Made by a program: the position numbers and the translations under genes. This document shows, piece after piece, positions 1 through 8,427 of a stretch of 64,000 nt of DNA. The stretch is from Comamonadaceae bacterium (GTDB taxonomy: Bacteria > Pseudomonadota > Gammaproteobacteria > Burkholderiales > Burkholderiaceae_C): contig JAECRA010000001.1 of NCBI GenBank assembly GCA_015999985.1, forward strand, positions 97,196-161,195, read 5' to 3'. The first letter of the stretch is position 1. Each line of letters opens with the position of its first letter. The notes below the pieces were generated by a model. The model saw nothing but the letters and a program-made list of their open reading frames with translations, was not told the DNA's origin and made no database searches.

Positions 1-1458
1 CTCACGTCAAAACCCATCTGGGTGGCCTTGGTGCAAACGGCGGCCACTTTGCCAGTCTTTCTCATCGGGTTGCCCTCCGGGGCCTTGGCAGACATCCTGG
101 ACCGCAAGCGCTTTTTAGTGTTCACTCAGATTTGGGTCGCGGTGGTAGGCAGCGTACTCGCGGTGGCGGTGTTCTCCGGCATGATGACGCCGCCGCTTCT
201 GCTGTTGCTGATCTTCTTTAACGGCATCGGCCTGGCCCTTCGCTGGCCGGTGTTTTCCGCGATCGTCCCTGAATTGGTTCCTCGCCATCAGTTGCCGGCC
301 GCATTGGCGCTCAACGGCGTCTCCATGAACGCTTCGCGCATCCTGGGGCCCCTGGTGGCAGGCACCATCATTGCAGCGTTCGGAAGTGCCTGGGTATTTG
401 TTCTCAACGCTATTTTGTCCGTGGTCGCTGCGGTGGTCATTGCACGCTGGAAGCGAGAGCACAAGCCAGATCCGCTGGGGCGTGAGCGGCTGACGGGTGC
501 CATGCGTGTGGGCCTTCAGTATGTGGCCCAGTCGTACCACCTGAAGGGGGTGCTGGGCCGTGTGGCCATCTTCTTCTTTCATTCCACAGCGCTCATGGCT
601 TTGCTGCCCCTGGTGGCACGAGACGTCAAGGGCGGCGCCGCCGGTACCTTTACCTTGCTATTGGCCGCCATGGGGGCTGGTGCGGTGGCATCCACCTTTG
701 CCCTGCCACGCCTGCGCCAGGGCTTCTCGCGCGACCGCCTGGTGCTGGTGGGCGCCTGCGTTCAGGCGGTCACCATGGCTGTGATGGCCTTCAACACCAA
801 CATCTGGCTGGGGGTGCTGACCATGGCGGTATGCGGGGCGTCCTGGATCACCACTGCCAATTCGCTCAATGTGGCGGCGCAGATCAGCCTGCCCAATTGG
901 GTGCGCGCGCGCGGCATGTCCATGTACCAGATGGCCATCATGGGCTCCGCTGCACTCGGTGCCGCCGTCTGGGGCCAGGTGGCCACCTGGAGCAATGTGC
1001 CGGCCGCTCTGGCGCTGAGCGCAGCCAGCGGAGCTGTGGTCATGGCCTACGTGAGCTGGCGCTGGCCTGATCGCGGCGTCATGGAAGACCCCACACCCGC
1101 AGGCCCACTGCCTTTGCCCAAGGTGAGTGCACCACCAGAGAGCGGTCATGTCATCGTCACTATCGAATACCAGATTGATCCTGCCAAGGCGCCCGCGTTT
1201 CGCGCCCTGATGGAAGAAAGTCGCCGCGCCCGCATGCGTCAGGGTGCGCTGGCCTGGGATCTTCTGTCGGACATCAACGACCCTGGCCGCTTCGTCGAAG
1301 TGATCGAAGATGCTTCGTGGCCCGATCACCTTCGCCGCTTCGACCGCACTACCGTGGCCGATGCAGCACTGCGTGACCGCAAACTGGCCTATCACTTGGG
1401 CGAGAGCGCGCCGGTCGTCAGGCGTGCGGTGCGAGAGAGCACCGTACGCAGTCCGTAG
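1..1458 (+). CDS. MFS exporter with C-terminal ABM-like domain (5' end outside window)
   Basis: Major facilitator superfamily transporter of the inner membrane, closest in style to the MFS_3 (enterobactin exporter-like) group. The reading frame is open to the left edge, so the true start lies outside the window; the first internal start-like codon is GTG at 22. Many hydrophobic segments fill the first ~360 codons, with the loop motif GALADILDRKR typical of MFS loop 2-3. From about nt 1147 the hydrophobic part gives way to a soluble tail of ~80 residues (VTIEYQIDPAKAPAF...) that resembles a dimeric antibiotic-biosynthesis-monooxygenase (ABM) fold, an arrangement known in this MFS group. Substrate unknown. 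It converges on the MocR gene with a 9-bp gap. Confidence 0.8.
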   Translation, partial: LTSKPIWVALVQTAATLPVFLIGLPSGALADILDRKRFLVFTQIWVAVVGSVLAVAVFSGMMTPPLLLLLIFFNGIGLALRWPVFSAIVPELVPRHQLPAALALNGVSMNASRILGPLVAGTIIAAFGSAWVFVLNAILSVVAAVVIARWKREHKPDPLGRERLTGAMRVGLQYVAQSYHLKGVLGRVAIFFFHSTALMALLPLVARDVKGGAAGTFTLLLAAMGAGAVASTFALPRLRQGFSRDRLVLVGACVQAVTMAVMAFNTNIWLGVLTMAVCGASWITTANSLNVAAQISLPNWVRARGMSMYQMAIMGSAALGAAVWGQVATWSNVPAALALSAASGAVVMAYVSWRWPDRGVMEDPTPAGPLPLPKVSAPPESGHVIVTIEYQIDPAKAPAFRALMEESRRARMRQGALAWDLLSDINDPGRFVEVIEDASWPDHLRRFDRTTVADAALRDRKLAYHLGESAPVVRRAVRESTVRSP

Positions 1459-1467
1459 CGCGACACC

Positions 1468-2943
1468 CTAACCGGTATTTGCCAACGTCCCCACCATCTG
1501 CCCCAGCCTCGCAAACGCATGATCGATTTCTGGGGTGAACGGCCAGCCGCAGTTCACGCGCAAGTTGCTGTCGAAACGATTGGAGTTGGTAAAAATGGTG
1601 CCTGGTGCAATCACCAGTTTTTCTGCCAGCGCCGCGTGAAATAGCGTGGTGGCCGACAGGCCTTCGGGCAACTCTACCCACAGTGACAAGCCGCCGCGCG
1701 GGACAGTGAGCCGCGTACCTTCAGGGAAGTAGCGCGACACGGCCTGAGCGGTTTGTGCCCGCTGAGTGACCAGGGTAGTGCGCAACCGCCGCAGGTAACG
1801 GTCGTACGCGGCAGAGCCAATGAAACTGGCGGCAGCCATCTGCGCCAGCCGCTCGTTACCGCGGGAAGCGGCGAACTTCAGCATTTCCACCCGCGCCCTC
1901 CAGCGCCCGCCGCTGATCCAGCCCAGGCGCAGGCCGGGCGCCAGGTGCTTGTGCAGGGACGCGCAGTGCAGCACATGGCCGCTGTCGTCCCACGACTTGA
2001 TGGCGCGCAGCGGCTCCTCGCGCAGCACTGCGTCGTCCACCAGCGCGCTGTAGGTGTCGTCTTCGATCAGGGCCACATCCTGCTGCTGGCATAGACGCAG
2101 CAGTGCCTGCTTGTGCGCGTTGGGCATGATGCTGCCCGTGGGGTTCTGTAGGTAAGGCACAACCACCACGGCCTTGATGCCTGGGGTGGTGCGAAAGGCC
2201 AGCTCCACCGCATCAACGGAGATCCCGGTGCGCGGGCTGGTGGGAATTTCCAGCGCCTTCAAGCCCAGGCTTTCCAGCGTCTGCAGCAAGCCGTAGAACG
2301 CAGGCGACTCCACCGCAATCGTGTCCCCTGTGTTGGCCACCGCGCGCAGCGCCAGGTTCAGTGCTTCAGTGCAGCCATTGGTCACTTGAATGTCGCTGGC
2401 CGACAGGCGCATGCCTGCGCCCAGGGCGCGCTGAGCCAGCACTTCGCGAAACTCCAGGCACCCCTGTGGTGGCGCGGCGCGCACGAGTTGGTCCGGGTGA
2501 TGGCGCAAGCTGCGCAGTGCGGCCTGTTGCAGCGCATCGGCCGGATAGAGCTCAGGTGCGCAACGCGCTACCGACAGATTGGTCTTGAAGCGTTGCAGGC
2601 GACCCAATGAAAGAAATTGCGACACCTTCGCATGTATGCCCACGTACTGCGCCGTATCCGGCGCGCGGTGCATGGGCGGGTCGTTCACCGGGGCCAGCAG
2701 CCCCAGCGAAGGCTGCCGTACAAAGTAGCCAGAACGGGGCCGCGCCTCCAGCCAACCTTCACTCTCCAGCAGGCGACAGGCCTGCATGGCCGTGGTCAGG
2801 CTCACCATGTGCTGCGCCATCAGAGCCCGCAGCGATGGCATGCGCTGGCCCGGTAACAGGCTGCCTGCCTGGATCGCTCCACGACAGTGGTCGGCCAGCT
2901 GGTGGTATTTGGGCGCAGACCCAGTGGGAGCAGATGCGGTCAT
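1468..2943 (-). CDS. MocR/PdxR-type GntR regulator with aminotransferase domain
   Basis: Predicted cytoplasmic transcription factor of 491 aa, the normal size for MocR proteins. Residues ~10-75 form a GntR winged helix-turn-helix (MPSLRALMAQHMVSLTTAM region). Residues ~110-480 are a fold-type I PLP aminotransferase-like domain, with the PLP-lysine motif SLHKHLAPGLRLGW at about residue 330 and the substrate-side sequence VTNGCTEALNLAL. Family members usually sense PLP or amino-compound adducts and often control a divergent gene. Here the divergent neighbour is the small DUF2917-like gene at 3118, with a 174-bp shared intergenic region. Start is ATG at 2941-2943. The target is an inference from position. 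Confidence 0.9.
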   Translation of the reverse strand: MTASAPTGSAPKYHQLADHCRGAIQAGSLLPGQRMPSLRALMAQHMVSLTTAMQACRLLESEGWLEARPRSGYFVRQPSLGLLAPVNDPPMHRAPDTAQYVGIHAKVSQFLSLGRLQRFKTNLSVARCAPELYPADALQQAALRSLRHHPDQLVRAAPPQGCLEFREVLAQRALGAGMRLSASDIQVTNGCTEALNLALRAVANTGDTIAVESPAFYGLLQTLESLGLKALEIPTSPRTGISVDAVELAFRTTPGIKAVVVVPYLQNPTGSIMPNAHKQALLRLCQQQDVALIEDDTYSALVDDAVLREEPLRAIKSWDDSGHVLHCASLHKHLAPGLRLGWISGGRWRARVEMLKFAASRGNERLAQMAAASFIGSAAYDRYLRRLRTTLVTQRAQTAQAVSRYFPEGTRLTVPRGGLSLWVELPEGLSATTLFHAALAEKLVIAPGTIFTNSNRFDSNLRVNCGWPFTPEIDHAFARLGQMVGTLANTG

Positions 2944-3117
2944 GGAAGCTCCATCATGCGCGCAGCGGCATGGGAAGAACAGGTACAGAAAGCGTCAAAA
3001 AGAACCATAACAGAGCTCGGATTTCTGAACTGTTTCGTAGCAGATAGCGCACAGCTGTGGCTGTTCACTGCGGCTTGCCGATCCTACGCTAGAGGCTCGT
3101 TCAAAAGGAGCTATTTC

Positions 3118-3468
3118 ATGGCACACCCAGCCCTTTCGCAATCCCTGTTTTGCCTGCAACTGCAGCCTGGTCAGACGGCATGGGAAACACTGCCCCGCGC
3201 GGCCGACATTACGGTCACAGAAGGCAGCATTGTGGTGCACCAGCGGCTGCTGCTGGGTGACACCTGGGTCCGTTTGCCGGTGGTTTTACAGGCAGGCGAG
3301 CAGTTCCGTGTGGGCGCCGGTGGATGGGTAGAGATGGAGGCGACGGCTAACGCTGCCGCGAGGGTGCAGGCAAGTGTGGCGCTTTCCTGGTGGCATGTAG
3401 GTTGGTTGGCGCGGGCATGGCGGCGGTTTCGCCCTGGCACATTGAGTTCCTGGGGCACGGCCGCATAA
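3118..3468 (+). CDS. DUF2917-like small protein
   Basis: Protein of 116 aa. I chose the ATG at 3118 because a good ribosome-binding site (AAAGGAG) lies just upstream and the conserved-looking part begins here; the open frame continues upstream to 2887, into the MocR leader. The pattern of a short beta-rich cupin-like stretch (ITVTEGSIVVHQRLLLGDTW, then LQAGEQFRVGAGGWVEMEA) followed by an aromatic/arginine-rich tail resembles DUF2917 proteins, found mostly in Burkholderiales and often beside a MocR regulator. The molecular function of that family is not known. Family assignment is by eye and moderate. Confidence 0.65.
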   Translation: MAHPALSQSLFCLQLQPGQTAWETLPRAADITVTEGSIVVHQRLLLGDTWVRLPVVLQAGEQFRVGAGGWVEMEATANAAARVQASVALSWWHVGWLARAWRRFRPGTLSSWGTAA

Positions 3469-3507
3469 GCCCGCCCCGAGGACTTAGCGCTTAGGCGATC
3501 AGCCGCT

Positions 3508-4272
3508 TCAGGAAAGCGTCAACCCGTTGACGAACACCTTCAGCTCGCCTGGCGCAAAGGGTGTCCAGACTTCATCGCAAGTCAGCGGTGCAGTGGCCAC
3601 CAGCGCCACCCGGTCGTTGGGTGTCGTGTGTTCCGCAAAGTTGACCGAGAGGTCTTCATCTGACAGCTTTGCCGTGGCAAACGGATGCTGGCGCAGGATG
3701 TAGCAGAGCTTGGTGGACGCGTGAGCCCAGAGCGCCTCGCCGTTGGAGAGCAGGAAATTGAAAGTGCCGAAACGCGCTACCTGCGGCACCAGCTCTGCCA
3801 AAGTGCGCGTCAGCTCTTCCACTGGCGGAACGCTGGCGTGGGCCTTGGCCAACTCCTGCATCAGCCAGCAGAAAGCCTGCTCACTGTCGGTGGAGCCTAC
3901 AGGCCGAAACTGGCCGTGCAGCCGCGGGGCGTAGTCTTTCAGATCCCCGTTGTGGGCAAACACCCAATAACGGCCCCACAACTCGCGCACGAAGGGGTGG
4001 CAGTTTTCCAGCCTCACCTCGCCAACAGTTGCCTTGCGGATGTGGGAGATGACGTTCTTGCTCTTGATCGGGTAGCGGCGGATCAGGTCGGCTACGGGTG
4101 ACGCCGCCGCCGCCGTTGGATCCACGAACAGGCGTACCCCGCGCTCTTCAAAGAAAGCGATTCCCCAGCCGTCGGCGTGATGGTCCGTGAGGCCGCCGCG
4201 CTGGGCGAACCCGGCGAAGGAGAAGGTCACGTCCGTCGGCGTGTTGCAGTTCATTCCCAGTAGCTGACACAT
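3508..4272 (-). CDS. class II glutamine amidotransferase (YafJ-like)
   Basis: Protein of 254 aa starting Met-Cys (MCQLLGMNCN); in this Ntn-hydrolase family the initiator Met is removed and Cys2 is the nucleophile that hydrolyses glutamine to glutamate and ammonia. Further family landmarks are HHADGWGIAFFEERG near residues 31-45, HIRKATVGEVRLENCHPF around 96-113 and the FAHNGDL motif near 127. There is no synthetase or isomerase domain, so the ammonia acceptor is unknown, as for E. coli YafJ. It stands alone on the minus strand, convergent with the DUF2917-like gene and 140 bp downstream of the DHA2 exporter gene. Confidence 0.88.
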   Translation of the reverse strand: MCQLLGMNCNTPTDVTFSFAGFAQRGGLTDHHADGWGIAFFEERGVRLFVDPTAAAASPVADLIRRYPIKSKNVISHIRKATVGEVRLENCHPFVRELWGRYWVFAHNGDLKDYAPRLHGQFRPVGSTDSEQAFCWLMQELAKAHASVPPVEELTRTLAELVPQVARFGTFNFLLSNGEALWAHASTKLCYILRQHPFATAKLSDEDLSVNFAEHTTPNDRVALVATAPLTCDEVWTPFAPGELKVFVNGLTLS

Positions 4273-4412
4273 AGTAGGGGAGTCTAAGGCAAGGGCGCTG
4301 CGAGACCGTGAACGGGGTTTCGCATTAAGTGCATTTGAAAGAACGTTTTATGCAGTTGTGCGCAGCGGCAACCCATATCGCAAGGCCGATGATGGGGCGG
4401 CGCGACTTTCCA

Positions 4413-5900
4413 TCATGGCGTCCGGCTATGTGAGCCCAGATAGCGCGCAGCCAGCATCGCCAATGCGCAAAGCGCAGCCAACATCAGGAAAACCTCATTG
4501 AATGCGGCCAATCTGGCAGGTACGTTCTCTCCGCTGGTGAGCGAAGCGCCATACGCCGCGAGCCGCCATTCCAGGACGATGCCGCACAGGCTCACACCTG
4601 CTGCGCCGCCCAGCATGCGAAGAAAGTTGATGACACTGGAGGCCTGGGTAATCAGATCGTTTTCCAAACCCCGCATGGCGCCCAGATTCAGGGAGGGCAA
4701 GATGAAACCCAAGCCAATTCGGCCCACCGTGCTGTAGGCGATCAGCAGCCACAAACTGGCGTGGGGGCCAATGGTGACCATCAAGGAAAAGGAAAGCGCC
4801 AGAATGGCCAGGCCCGTGCTCACCAGGAAATTGGCGGGAAGCCGGTCTGCCCAGCGAGAGATCAGGGCGATGGTTCCGGCCAGCACCAGGCCCGCTGGCA
4901 GCATGACGCTGCCTACCTTGGAGGCGGACAAGCCCAAGCCCATCTGCATGTAGACCGGCAGCAGATAGGTCGAGCCAAAAAGGGCCGTGCCATAAATGGC
5001 AGCCACCAGGCTACCCATGGCAAAAGGCCTCCAGCCGAACAGGCGAAGATTCATCAAAGGCGCTTGGCCGACGCGCGCACGCCGGGCCTGCCACCACACG
5101 AAGGCGCTGAAGCAAAGGGCTGCACAGGCCAGCAGACTGGCCGCATACAGTGGGCTTTCGGTGCGTACCGACACCAGGCCATCCAGCAGGCTCAGCGTGC
5201 CCACGGTGCCCAGCACCAGGCCCACCCAATCCAGTGATTCACTGCGGTTGGCGATGGCGCCACCGGGCGCCGTCGTGGGCACATAGCGCCGCCCCAGCCA
5301 GAGCGAGAGCAGGCAAAAGGGCGCCACCATGAAGAAAATCGAGCGCCAGCCGAACCAGTCCACCAAGATCCCGCCTATCGAGGGGCCGAGAGCTGGCGCC
5401 AGCACCACGCCCATGGTGAACAGGCCGATGGCACGCCCCTGCTCATTCGGCTGGAAGGCCCGCATGATGATGATGGCCGGTATGGGCTGCACCACTCCAG
5501 CGGCCAGGCCCTCTGCCACGCGCGCAGCCAGCACCAGGTTGAAGGTTTCGGCAAAACCCCCCACCATGCCGCCCGCCAGCAGCAACCACATGCAGCCAGC
5601 GTAGGTGGCTCTGTAGCCAAAGCGCGCCAGCAGCCATGGCGTGGTCAACATGGAGACGGTCATGGCCACCATGAAACCGCTGGTCACCCATTGCGCGCGT
5701 TCCTGACCCAGTCCGAACTGGTGCGACAAGCCAGGGATGGCCACATTGACCACCGTGGACGACATCACGGACGCGACCGTGCCCATCATGACCGCCATCA
5801 GCAGCAGCCAGCGATACCGCTCGCCGTAGCGCGCTCTGAGCGCTTCGCCGGAGTGCGGGTGGGGATGCGGATCGGTGGGGGCGGAGGCGGGTGAAGACAT
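4413..5900 (-). CDS. DHA2-family (EmrB-like) MFS multidrug exporter
   Basis: Inner-membrane proton-coupled exporter of 495 aa with about 14 hydrophobic segments, typical of the DHA2 branch. Visible motifs are STVVNVAIPGLSHQFG (TM1 exit), WVTSGFMVAMTVSMLTTPWL (TM2), and the motif-C-like APALGPSIGGILVDWFGWRS. I chose ATG 5898-5900; the frame extends upstream but only through the end of the CWC gene, whose TGA lies 2 bp before this start, implying an operon. The N-terminus is His/Pro-rich (DPHPHPHSG). No partner periplasmic adaptor gene is adjacent. Substrate cannot be read from the sequence. Confidence 0.88.
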   Translation of the reverse strand: MSSPASAPTDPHPHPHSGEALRARYGERYRWLLLMAVMMGTVASVMSSTVVNVAIPGLSHQFGLGQERAQWVTSGFMVAMTVSMLTTPWLLARFGYRATYAGCMWLLLAGGMVGGFAETFNLVLAARVAEGLAAGVVQPIPAIIIMRAFQPNEQGRAIGLFTMGVVLAPALGPSIGGILVDWFGWRSIFFMVAPFCLLSLWLGRRYVPTTAPGGAIANRSESLDWVGLVLGTVGTLSLLDGLVSVRTESPLYAASLLACAALCFSAFVWWQARRARVGQAPLMNLRLFGWRPFAMGSLVAAIYGTALFGSTYLLPVYMQMGLGLSASKVGSVMLPAGLVLAGTIALISRWADRLPANFLVSTGLAILALSFSLMVTIGPHASLWLLIAYSTVGRIGLGFILPSLNLGAMRGLENDLITQASSVINFLRMLGGAAGVSLCGIVLEWRLAAYGASLTSGENVPARLAAFNEVFLMLAALCALAMLAARYLGSHSRTP

Positions 5901-5902
5901 GC

Positions 5903-6139
5903 TCAGTTGATCGCCTCTGGCAACTGTTCGGCCTTTTGCGAACAGGCCAGGCAAATGCAGGCGGTTCCACGGCTCTCTGGGGGAACCTGCTCAAGCAGCG
6001 CCGGCGGGAAAGACGCCTGCATGCACCAACATGACTGTTGGAGCTGACCGGTGGCGCGCTCTATTTCCATGGCGCATTGGTTGGTCTGCCCGCATAGGGG
6101 GCAATAGGTGGCGGAATTTGCAACTCTGGCAGACGTCAT
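5903..6139 (-). CDS. small Cys-rich CWC-family protein
   Basis: Protein of 78 aa from ATG 6137-6139 (an upstream extension to 6229 exists in frame but lacks family character). It contains eight cysteines in the pattern CPLCGQTNQC...CWC...CICLAC, which is the signature of the cysteine-rich_CWC family, probably a small metal-binding (zinc or Fe-S) protein. No function is established for the family. It directly precedes the DHA2 exporter gene with 2 bp between stop and start, so the two are probably co-transcribed and translationally coupled. The Shine-Dalgarno upstream of the chosen ATG is weak. Confidence 0.7.
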   Translation of the reverse strand: MTSARVANSATYCPLCGQTNQCAMEIERATGQLQQSCWCMQASFPPALLEQVPPESRGTACICLACSQKAEQLPEAIN

Positions 6140-6292
6140 ACGGACTGTATTTTGCGTGATGACGCGGGCGGACTCTGTTGCGCAGGCGTCAAGTGGGCGA
6201 CAAAGCGGGCTGTTGCATCTGGCGGCCACCTCGGGCGCCGTGCTGATGCAGCGAGGGCCGTTTATATCCTTGTATCACCCTCGAAGCCCTGG

Positions 6293-6311
6293 GGTCGTCA
6301 TAATTACGACC
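6293..6311. promoter_or_regulatory. inverted repeat upstream of fds operon
   Basis: Perfect 6-bp arms GGTCGT (6293-6298) and ACGACC (6306-6311) separated by 7 bp, 31 bp before the fdsG ATG. The element contains a CATAAT hexamer (6299-6304) that could be a -10 box. It is a plausible operator for the formate-responsive regulator of this operon (FdsR-type LysR proteins are known for fds operons elsewhere), but no regulator gene is adjacent, so this is inference. Confidence 0.4.
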
Positions 6312-6341
6312 ATAACCTCGCTGACAGAGTTTGGCCCCACC

Positions 6342-6812
6342 ATGAATGCTCGTTTCCCTGCCGCAGCGCCGCTGGATCGCGTTGCGGAACTCGTCGCAGT
6401 TCACCGCGACCGTCCCGGTGCACTATTGCCGTTGCTGCACGATATCCAGGATGCGCTGGGGTATGTGCCCGCCGCTGCTGTAGAGACCATCGCAGGGGCG
6501 CTGAACCTCTCTCGTGCCGAGGTACATGGCGTACTAACTTATTACCATCACTTTCGCACCGAGCCCACTGGCGGCGTCGTGGTGCAGGTCTGCAGGGCAG
6601 AAGCTTGCCGGGCCTGTGGGTCTGAGGCTCTTTTCGAACATGCCCAGCAGGTGCTGGCCAGGCCGGGCACCCCCTCTTGCCACCTGGAATCGGTCTATTG
6701 CCTGGGCTTGTGCGCCTCTTCTCCCGCCATGATGGTGGGAGACAAGCTGCACGCCCGCATGACCCCCGAGAAATTCGACCGCGTGATCGCAGCGCAAGGG
6801 GCTACGGCATGA
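6342..6812 (+). CDS. fdsG: NAD-dependent formate dehydrogenase gamma subunit
   Basis: Gamma subunit (156 aa) of the cytoplasmic molybdenum formate dehydrogenase FdsABG, which oxidises formate to CO2 with NAD+. It is a NuoE-like thioredoxin-fold protein carrying one [2Fe-2S] cluster; the four ligands are visible as Cys84, Cys89, Cys120 and Cys124 (VCRAEACRAC and YCLGLC). The start at ATG 6342 (ACCATGAATGC) fits the family length; the frame stays open to 6108 but that part has no family character. The gene overlaps fdsB by an ATGA at 6809-6812, so translation is coupled. First gene of a five-gene operon. Confidence 0.93.
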   Translation: MNARFPAAAPLDRVAELVAVHRDRPGALLPLLHDIQDALGYVPAAAVETIAGALNLSRAEVHGVLTYYHHFRTEPTGGVVVQVCRAEACRACGSEALFEHAQQVLARPGTPSCHLESVYCLGLCASSPAMMVGDKLHARMTPEKFDRVIAAQGATA

Positions 6813-8407
6813 GCGGCGTGACCACTATTTTTGTGCCGCGAGATTCCGCAGCCTTGGCGGTGGGCGCCGATGAAGTGGCGCAGGCCCTCGCAGCCGAATG
6901 CGCGCGCCGTGGCCAGAACGTGCAGATTGTGCGTAACAGCTCCCGTGGCATGTTCTGGCTGGAACCGCTGGTGGAAGTGCAAACGCCCGAAGGCCGGGTG
7001 GCCTATGGCCCTGTAGCACCAGAAGATGTTGTCTCTCTGTTGGACGCTGGCGTTTTGACTGGTGGCCAACATGCGCTGGGCCATGGCCTCACCGAAGCCA
7101 TGCCCTACCTGGCCAGGCAGGAACGCCTGACCTTCAAGCGCATGGGCATCACCGATCCTCTGTCCTTGAGTGACTATGAGGCCAATGAAGGCTGGGCGGG
7201 TTTGAAGCGCGCGGTCTCCATGGACGGCGCCGCGATCGTGACAGAAGTGCTGGACTCCGGGCTGCGTGGCCGCGGAGGCGCTGCGTTTCCCACGGGCATC
7301 AAATGGCAGACCGTGCTGCGCGCGCAGTCGTCCCAGAAGTACGTGGTCTGCAACGCCGATGAAGGCGACTCCGGCACCTTCTCGGACCGGATGACGCTGG
7401 AAGGCGACCCCTACATGCTCATCGAAGGTATGGCCATCGCCGCGTTGGCAGTGGGCGCCACGCACGGCTATATCTATATTCGCTCCGAATATCCCCATGC
7501 CGTGGCCGTCATGAATGAGGCCATCGCCAAAGTCACTGCCGCTGGCTATCTGGGAGTGAGCGTGCTCGGCTCGGGCCGCGCCTTTCATCTGGAAGTGCGC
7601 AAGGCTGCGGGTGCCTACGTGTGTGGCGAAGAAACCGCCATGCTCGAGAGCATTGAGGGCAAACGCGGCGTGGTGCGCGCCAAGCCACCGCTGCCGGCGC
7701 TGCAGGGCCTTTTTGGTCAGCCGACGGCGATCAACAACGTCATCAGTTTTGCCACGGTACCCATCATTCTCGCGCGCGGCGCGGCCTTCTACCGCGACTA
7801 TGGCATGGGCCGATCGCGCGGCACGCTGCCCTTTCAGCTGGCAGGCAATATCAGGCAGGGCGGTCTGGTAGAGAAGGCCTTTGGCCTGACATTGCGCGAA
7901 TTGGTGTTCGACTTTGGTGGCGGAACCCGTTCGGGCCGGCCAGTCAAGACCGTTCAGGTAGGCGGGCCCCTGGGAACCTATCTCCCAGAATCTCAATGGG
8001 ACATTCCGCTGGACTATGAAGCCTACGCCGCCGTCGGTGCGGTCGTAGGGCACGGCGGCCTGGTGGTGCATGACGACACGGCTGACATGGCAGCTCTGGC
8101 GCGTTACGCCATGGAGTTCTGTGCGCTTGAATCCTGCGGCAAATGCACGCCTTGCCGTATCGGCTCGACACGCGGTGTGGAAGTCATTGACCGCATCACC
8201 TACCGCGCCAAACATCGTCATAACGACCGCACCCCCAGCCAGCAAGACCATGCCCACCAGGTGGAGCTGCTGCGAGACTTGTGCGACACCATGGTGCACG
8301 GCAGCCTTTGCGCCATGGGCGGCATGACCCCTTACCCGGTCTTGTCCGCCCTGAACCACTATCCGGCAGATTTCGGCATAGAGGCCGCTGTTCCCGTTGC
8401 GAATTGA
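6809..8407 (+). CDS. fdsB: NAD-dependent formate dehydrogenase beta subunit
   Basis: Beta subunit (532 aa), homologous to NuoF of complex I, carrying FMN, the NAD+ site and a [4Fe-4S] cluster; it passes electrons from FdsA to NAD+. Residues 1-~85 look like a degenerate thioredoxin-fold domain without cluster cysteines. The glycine-rich FMN/NAD region LRGRGGAAFPTGIKW begins near residue 150, CGEETAMLESIEGKRG near 271, and the cluster motif ESCGKCTPCRIG near 440, with the fourth Cys expected in LCAMGG near the end. Start ATG 6809 overlaps the fdsG stop. A 20-bp gap with the SD AGGAG leads to fdsA. Confidence 0.94.
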   Translation: MSGVTTIFVPRDSAALAVGADEVAQALAAECARRGQNVQIVRNSSRGMFWLEPLVEVQTPEGRVAYGPVAPEDVVSLLDAGVLTGGQHALGHGLTEAMPYLARQERLTFKRMGITDPLSLSDYEANEGWAGLKRAVSMDGAAIVTEVLDSGLRGRGGAAFPTGIKWQTVLRAQSSQKYVVCNADEGDSGTFSDRMTLEGDPYMLIEGMAIAALAVGATHGYIYIRSEYPHAVAVMNEAIAKVTAAGYLGVSVLGSGRAFHLEVRKAAGAYVCGEETAMLESIEGKRGVVRAKPPLPALQGLFGQPTAINNVISFATVPIILARGAAFYRDYGMGRSRGTLPFQLAGNIRQGGLVEKAFGLTLRELVFDFGGGTRSGRPVKTVQVGGPLGTYLPESQWDIPLDYEAYAAVGAVVGHGGLVVHDDTADMAALARYAMEFCALESCGKCTPCRIGSTRGVEVIDRITYRAKHRHNDRTPSQQDHAHQVELLRDLCDTMVHGSLCAMGGMTPYPVLSALNHYPADFGIEAAVPVAN

Positions 8408-8427
8408 GAAGTAGACAGGAGACCACG

